A model generated the notes under the pieces. It was not told where the DNA came from, made no database searches, and saw only the letters and a list, made by a program, of their open reading frames with translations. Of a DNA stretch of 64,000 nucleotides, positions 60,446 through 64,000 are shown in pieces (position 1 is the stretch's first letter; the number at the start of each line of letters is the position of its first letter). Both the position numbers and the translations under genes were made by a program. The stretch comes from JADHTT01 sp964633845 (GTDB lineage Bacteria > Campylobacterota > Campylobacteria > Campylobacterales > Arcobacteraceae): contig CAZWLA010000001.1 in NCBI GenBank assembly GCA_964633845.1, positions 1-64,000 on the forward strand, given 5' to 3'.

Positions 60446-61391
60446 GATATATATATTAATAATATTGTTATTTAACTTGTCTTGGGCTATAGATATGAAG
60501 CCAACATTATCTTTTATAGCTAGTGCTGGTGTGACAAATCTATCAAGTGATAAAGATAATATTTATATATCTACAAAAGAAGGGAAAATTGATATCTTTA
60601 ATATTAAAGATAAAGTTATTGCTAGTAGTATTGAACTTCCTATGATAAAAGATTTTATGGGTGATGATGTACCACCTAAAATCTATTGTACAGATATTTA
60701 TGAAAACCAGATTTTAATAGCATCAAAAGGTAAATCTGGATTTTCTAAGATATTTAAATATGAGAATAATCAGCTTATCAACATTATTGATGTTCAAGAT
60801 CAAAAAGCTATCCTTAAAGCTGTATGGATTGATACAAATAGGATTTTATTTGCAACATTAAGTAATCAGTTTTATTTATATGATATTAAAATTAAAAAAT
60901 ATATTTGGCAGATACAAGTGTCTGGATCAAAATTTTCAGATTTTGTATTAAATGAAAAACGAACTCAATTACTTGCAGCAGATGAGAGTGGTGATTTAAA
61001 GCTTCATAATATCAAAGATGGTTCTTTTATCAAATCATATTCTGGTCAGAATCTTGACAATGTATTTCAAGTCGATCTAAAAAATGGAAAAATTATAACT
61101 GCTGGACAAGATATGAGAACAGTAGTATATGATAAGGACAAGGGAACTTCTTATTCTCAAAAAGCTAGATTTTTAATCTATAGTGCTGCTCTTAGTCCTA
61201 GTGCAAAAATAGGGGCATACGCTAAGTATGAAAATAATGATGTGCAAGTATTTCATACTGAATATAAAAATGATATTATTAAGTTAACTAATAATAAAAT
61301 GACAATAACAAAAATACTATTTATTAATGAAGATGAAGTTTTTGTAGCAAGTGATGCACGAAAAGTAAACTATTATAAATTAAATAAATAA
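60432..61391 (+). CDS. napL: NapL, exported beta-propeller protein
   Basis: A 319-residue protein with a signal peptide (residues ~1-19, ending SWA) and repeated WD40/quinoprotein-like blades (for example KDNIYISTKEGKIDIFNI and ADESGDLKLHNIKDGS). NapL is specific to Campylobacterota nap clusters; mutants elsewhere have reduced Nap activity, but its biochemical role is unsettled. ATG lies inside napF. Confidence 0.85.
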   Translation: MKLFKIYILIILLFNLSWAIDMKPTLSFIASAGVTNLSSDKDNIYISTKEGKIDIFNIKDKVIASSIELPMIKDFMGDDVPPKIYCTDIYENQILIASKGKSGFSKIFKYENNQLINIIDVQDQKAILKAVWIDTNRILFATLSNQFYLYDIKIKKYIWQIQVSGSKFSDFVLNEKRTQLLAADESGDLKLHNIKDGSFIKSYSGQNLDNVFQVDLKNGKIITAGQDMRTVVYDKDKGTSYSQKARFLIYSAALSPSAKIGAYAKYENNDVQVFHTEYKNDIIKLTNNKMTITKILFINEDEVFVASDARKVNYYKLNK

Positions 61392-61411
61392 AGTTAAAAA
61401 AGGAAAGTTAA

Positions 61412-61798
61412 ATGAATGTTTCAAGTGTAGTAGTACAAACAGTACCAAAGTTCTTAGATGGTCTTGTAGAAGATCTTAAAAACTGTGATGCATGTGATTA
61501 TCATATGCATGATGAAAAAGGACGAATTATCGTTACTATTGAGGGTGAAAATGTAGGTGAAGAGCTTAAGAAGATGAAAGTTATTCAAGCTTTACCTCAT
61601 GTTGTTGCTGCTGATATGCAAATGGCATATAGTGAAGATGAGTTAGATATCCATATGGAAAGACTTGAAAATGCAGATGCAGTTCCAACAATGCTTCATG
61701 ACAATGATATTAGACCTGAAGAGATTATTTATAATGGTGATCTTAAAAAGAAAGATCTAGAAGGTTTTGCTAAGCAATTTGATAAAACAACAAGATAA
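61412..61798 (+). CDS. napD: NapA-specific chaperone NapD
   Basis: A 128-residue ferredoxin-fold protein (SVVVQTVPKFLDGLVEDL, then ITIEGENVGEELKKM and VVAADMQMAY), longer than E. coli NapD (87) through a C-terminal extension. It binds the NapA twin-arginine signal and delays export until the cofactor is in place. It is the last gene of the cluster; a hairpin covers its stop codon. Confidence 0.9.
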   Translation: MNVSSVVVQTVPKFLDGLVEDLKNCDACDYHMHDEKGRIIVTIEGENVGEELKKMKVIQALPHVVAADMQMAYSEDELDIHMERLENADAVPTMLHDNDIRPEEIIYNGDLKKKDLEGFAKQFDKTTR

Positions 61799-61812
61799 GC
61801 ATTAGCTTATCT
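61793..61812. terminator. Bidirectional hairpin over napD and deaminase stops
   Basis: AGATAAGC-ATTA-GCTTATCT is a perfect 8-bp stem that includes the napD TAA and the stop of the convergent deaminase gene. It lacks a long T-run on either side, so termination strength is uncertain. Confidence 0.55.
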
Positions 61813-62236
61813 GTTCTATTAATACTCCATTTTCTTTGATAAACTTTGATATTTTATCTGAGTTTGTATGTTCATAAGACTTATTGTAAACAATACGCTT
61901 AATACCACTAGCAATTAAGTTTTTACTACACTCACTACATGGTTCTAGAGTTACATAAATTGTGGCACCATCAATACTAATGCCTTCTCTAGCAGCCCAA
62001 ATTATAGCATTCATCTCTGCATGAATTTCATATGTTTTTGACCAATCATGGTGCTCTTTTGTATATTCACCATTCCAATGATCACAGCAGTTTGTGTGAC
62101 CAGGTGGTGTACCATTATATCCAGTAGATAATATTCTGCCATTTTTCACTATTACAGCACCTACTTGCTTTGATACACATTTTGAAGCAGATGCTAACTC
62201 TTTAGCTATATTTATAAAAACCTGATCATTAATCAC
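61802..62236 (-). CDS. dCMP/cytidine deaminase-family protein
   Basis: A 144-residue zinc deaminase. HAEMNAIIWAA has the Zn His and catalytic Glu, and LEPCSECSKNLI has the two Zn Cys. The GYNGTPPGHTNCCDHW stretch is characteristic of dCMP deaminases (ComEB-like), which make dUMP for thymidylate synthesis, so that substrate is preferred. Single gene, convergent with napD. Confidence 0.88.
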   Translation of the reverse strand: MINDQVFINIAKELASASKCVSKQVGAVIVKNGRILSTGYNGTPPGHTNCCDHWNGEYTKEHHDWSKTYEIHAEMNAIIWAAREGISIDGATIYVTLEPCSECSKNLIASGIKRIVYNKSYEHTNSDKISKFIKENGVLIEQIS

Positions 62237-62302
62237 ATTTTACTCCTAATGTAAACTATGATATGATTATATCAGATAAAAATAAAATAGGAGAATGCAA
62301 AT

Positions 62303-62839
62303 ATGATAAAAATATTATTAGCATCTATAGTGCTAGCAAGTTCACTTTTGGCTACACAGTTTACAATTAATCTTGATGGCCAATATGCAAAAGAAAAAAA
62401 GACTATTAAACTTGATCTACTTACAGATGATGAGGGTAAGATTGTAGCTGGACAAAAGATAGATTTTTTAGATCCATTATCAAAGATAAAGTCACTTAAA
62501 ATAGTAACAGCTTCAGGGTTGAAAGGCACGATGGTAGATGAGAGAGAGTTAGTTGTATTTTATAAAACATCATTGACTATACAGGGTTTAAAGATACGAA
62601 ATCTATACAAAGTGGCACATGTAAGAGTGTATGATGACAATACTAATATAGATATTAAATTTGATAAAGATCATTATCAAAATATTGTTTCATACTTAAG
62701 ATATCATAATGTAGGGTCTGATACTATAAAAGATTTAGATAATTTATATGGATCTTGGCAGGATGTAGAAGTGAAAGATGATAATGAATCTACAGAAGCC
62801 AAAAAAGTTGAGACTTCTGAGATTAGTGAGTTAAATTAA
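62303..62839 (+). CDS. Exported hypothetical protein
   Basis: A 178-residue protein with a clear Sec signal (residues ~1-16, ending LLA) and a mature part rich in beta strands (FTINLDGQYAKEKKTIKLDL, KIVTASGLKGTMVD), with a Glu/Lys-rich, probably disordered tail. No domain recognised and no Cys. GGAG lies before the ATG. A terminator follows immediately. Function unknown. Confidence 0.7.
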   Translation: MIKILLASIVLASSLLATQFTINLDGQYAKEKKTIKLDLLTDDEGKIVAGQKIDFLDPLSKIKSLKIVTASGLKGTMVDERELVVFYKTSLTIQGLKIRNLYKVAHVRVYDDNTNIDIKFDKDHYQNIVSYLRYHNVGSDTIKDLDNLYGSWQDVEVKDDNESTEAKKVETSEISELN

Positions 62840-62853
62840 TTTAACTCTTTTTT
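62828..62853 (+). terminator. Terminator after the exported hypothetical gene
   Basis: The 20-base palindrome GAGTTAAATTAATTTAACTC is followed by six T's. The stem overlaps the stop codon of the exported protein gene and the T-run reaches the convergent mrp stop. Confidence 0.88.
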
Positions 62854-63952
62854 ACATACTACAAGCACTTTGACCTGGTGCTGTAGTAGGTTGTATAGCA
62901 GAGTTATCTGCATCACTATTTTCAACTTCTTCCCAAAGTTTAGCAGCAGCTGCTAAATATCTTTTACCAGTAGCTGATTCAGGATAATGGAATACTACTG
63001 GTTTACCAGAATCTCCACCAACTCTAATTGTAGGTTCGATTGGTATATTTCCAAGAACTTGAGTGTCATATTCTTTTGCTAACTCTTCACAAGTACCAGT
63101 TCCAAAGATATCTGATTCCTCATCACAATTTGGACAAATAAATCCAGACATATTTTCAACTACACCAGCTACAGGAATATGAAGCTTTTTAAACATCTCT
63201 AAAGATCTTCTAGAGTCATCAAGTGCAACTTGCTGAGGAGTAGTTACATTAACTCCACATGTTACAGGTACACTTTGTGCAAGTGTAAGTTGTGCATCAC
63301 CAGTTCCTGGAGGCATATCAATTACAAGTACATCTAACTCTTCCCAAAGAATATCTCTTAGAAGTTGTTCAATAGCTTTCATAACCATAGAACCTCTCCA
63401 CATAAGAGCTTGACCTTCTTGCATAAGTGATCCCATTGACATTACAGAAACGCCATATGCTTCATAAGGCATAACTTTTTGACCAACAATTTGTGGTTCT
63501 TCATTTTCAATACCCATCATACGAGGGATATTTGGACCATAAATATCTGCATCTAAAAGACCAACTTTTTTACCTTGCATTGCAAGAGCTATTGCAAGAT
63601 TTACAGAAGTTGTTGATTTACCAACTCCACCTTTTCCAGAACTTACCATAACAAAGTTTTTTACTTGTGGAGCAATATTTTTACCACTTTGTGAATTACT
63701 TTGCTGTTGTGGAGCAGCTGGCTTTTGAATATGAATTTCAGCATTAAGTCCTAAGCTTGCTATCTCTTTAGTGATCTCTTCTCTTAGTGTTGAATCAACT
63801 TCACTAGCAGTTGATGTGATATCTAAAAAGATAACAGCATTGCTACCATTTAATTCAACATCTTTTAAAAATCCAAATTCTACAATTGATTTGGAAAACC
63901 CTGGATATTTTACGTTTGATAATTTTTCTTTAATTTCAGCAATATTTGCCAT
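62852..63952 (-). CDS. mrp: Fe-S carrier P-loop ATPase Mrp/ApbC
   Basis: A 366-residue MinD-like ATPase that carries Fe-S clusters. An N-terminal DUF59/MIP18-like domain (residues ~1-85) leads into VSSGKGGVGKSTTSVNLA (deviant Walker A), DADIYGPNIPRMMG, IDMPPGTGDAQLTL and the CxxC cluster site CPNCDEES. It complements the NifSU system. Its start is near the window end; 48 bases beyond hold no gene. Confidence 0.95.
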   Translation of the reverse strand: MANIAEIKEKLSNVKYPGFSKSIVEFGFLKDVELNGSNAVIFLDITSTASEVDSTLREEITKEIASLGLNAEIHIQKPAAPQQQSNSQSGKNIAPQVKNFVMVSSGKGGVGKSTTSVNLAIALAMQGKKVGLLDADIYGPNIPRMMGIENEEPQIVGQKVMPYEAYGVSVMSMGSLMQEGQALMWRGSMVMKAIEQLLRDILWEELDVLVIDMPPGTGDAQLTLAQSVPVTCGVNVTTPQQVALDDSRRSLEMFKKLHIPVAGVVENMSGFICPNCDEESDIFGTGTCEELAKEYDTQVLGNIPIEPTIRVGGDSGKPVVFHYPESATGKRYLAAAAKLWEEVENSDADNSAIQPTTAPGQSACSM

Positions 63953-64000
63953 ATATTAATTCCTTATTTTTTGATAAAAACATAATAATCTAAAGAAGAT

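Overview
The window is a low-GC bacterial chromosome segment. Its gene content points to the Campylobacterota (formerly Epsilonproteobacteria), most likely a free-living nitrate reducer of the Sulfurimonas/Sulfurovum/Arcobacter kind. The pointers are an IspDF fusion followed directly by an HP1021-type atypical response regulator, a NifS/NifU pair used for general Fe-S assembly, a UbiD-type decarboxylase of the futalosine menaquinone route, a nap cluster with the Campylobacterota-specific napL, and a tig-clpP-def run. The genus cannot be fixed from the sequence alone. No rRNA, CRISPR array, insertion sequence or complete prophage was seen.

Region 1 (1-6060) is accessory DNA: a 5'-truncated defence-type reverse transcriptase, an SF1 helicase, a WYL regulator that abuts a secreted trypsin-like protease, and two tandem toxin-antitoxin pairs (RHH/PemK and RHH/RelE). 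Region 2 (6076-15409) is metabolic: a tightly overlapped rhodanese, hydroxyacid dehydrogenase, SdhA-like and SdhB-like operon without a visible membrane anchor, then an orphan RND pump, a half-length asparaginase-like protein and the UbiD-type decarboxylase.

Region 3 (15539-34421) holds housekeeping genes: a flavin oxidoreductase, a Suv3-like helicase, trmA, thiCOSG under a TPP riboswitch, ispDF with the HP1021-like regulator and pgpA, a CPA2 antiporter, purM, coaE, dapF (apparently starting at AUA), a Bax-like glucosaminidase, prfA, rpsT, glmM and lspA. A four-tRNA cluster (Pro, His, Arg, Leu; 34495-34913) has a strong promoter and terminator. Its tRNA-Leu lies inside a 22-bp RNA stem.

Region 4 (34986-50124) carries a thioesterase, a small lipoprotein, a PLD nuclease, an M48 protease, then ffh-rpsP-khpA-rimM (without trmD or rplS) and a long minus-strand block: argH, tig, clpP, def, comM, nadK, recN, waaA, rluA-type. 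A ~127-bp imperfect palindrome separates argH from nifU.

Region 5 (50305-61798) is the iron-sulfur and nitrate-respiration block. nifS-nifU diverge from a Crp/Fnr-family regulator and a PilJ/NarX-type sensor lacking an output domain. Next comes napAB, behind a textbook FNR-type class II promoter, then a terminator and a second promoter driving napGHFLD. The regulator, sensor, FNR-type box and nap genes form a plausible self-contained nitrate-response module. The window closes with a dCMP deaminase, an exported hypothetical protein and the Fe-S carrier ATPase Mrp.
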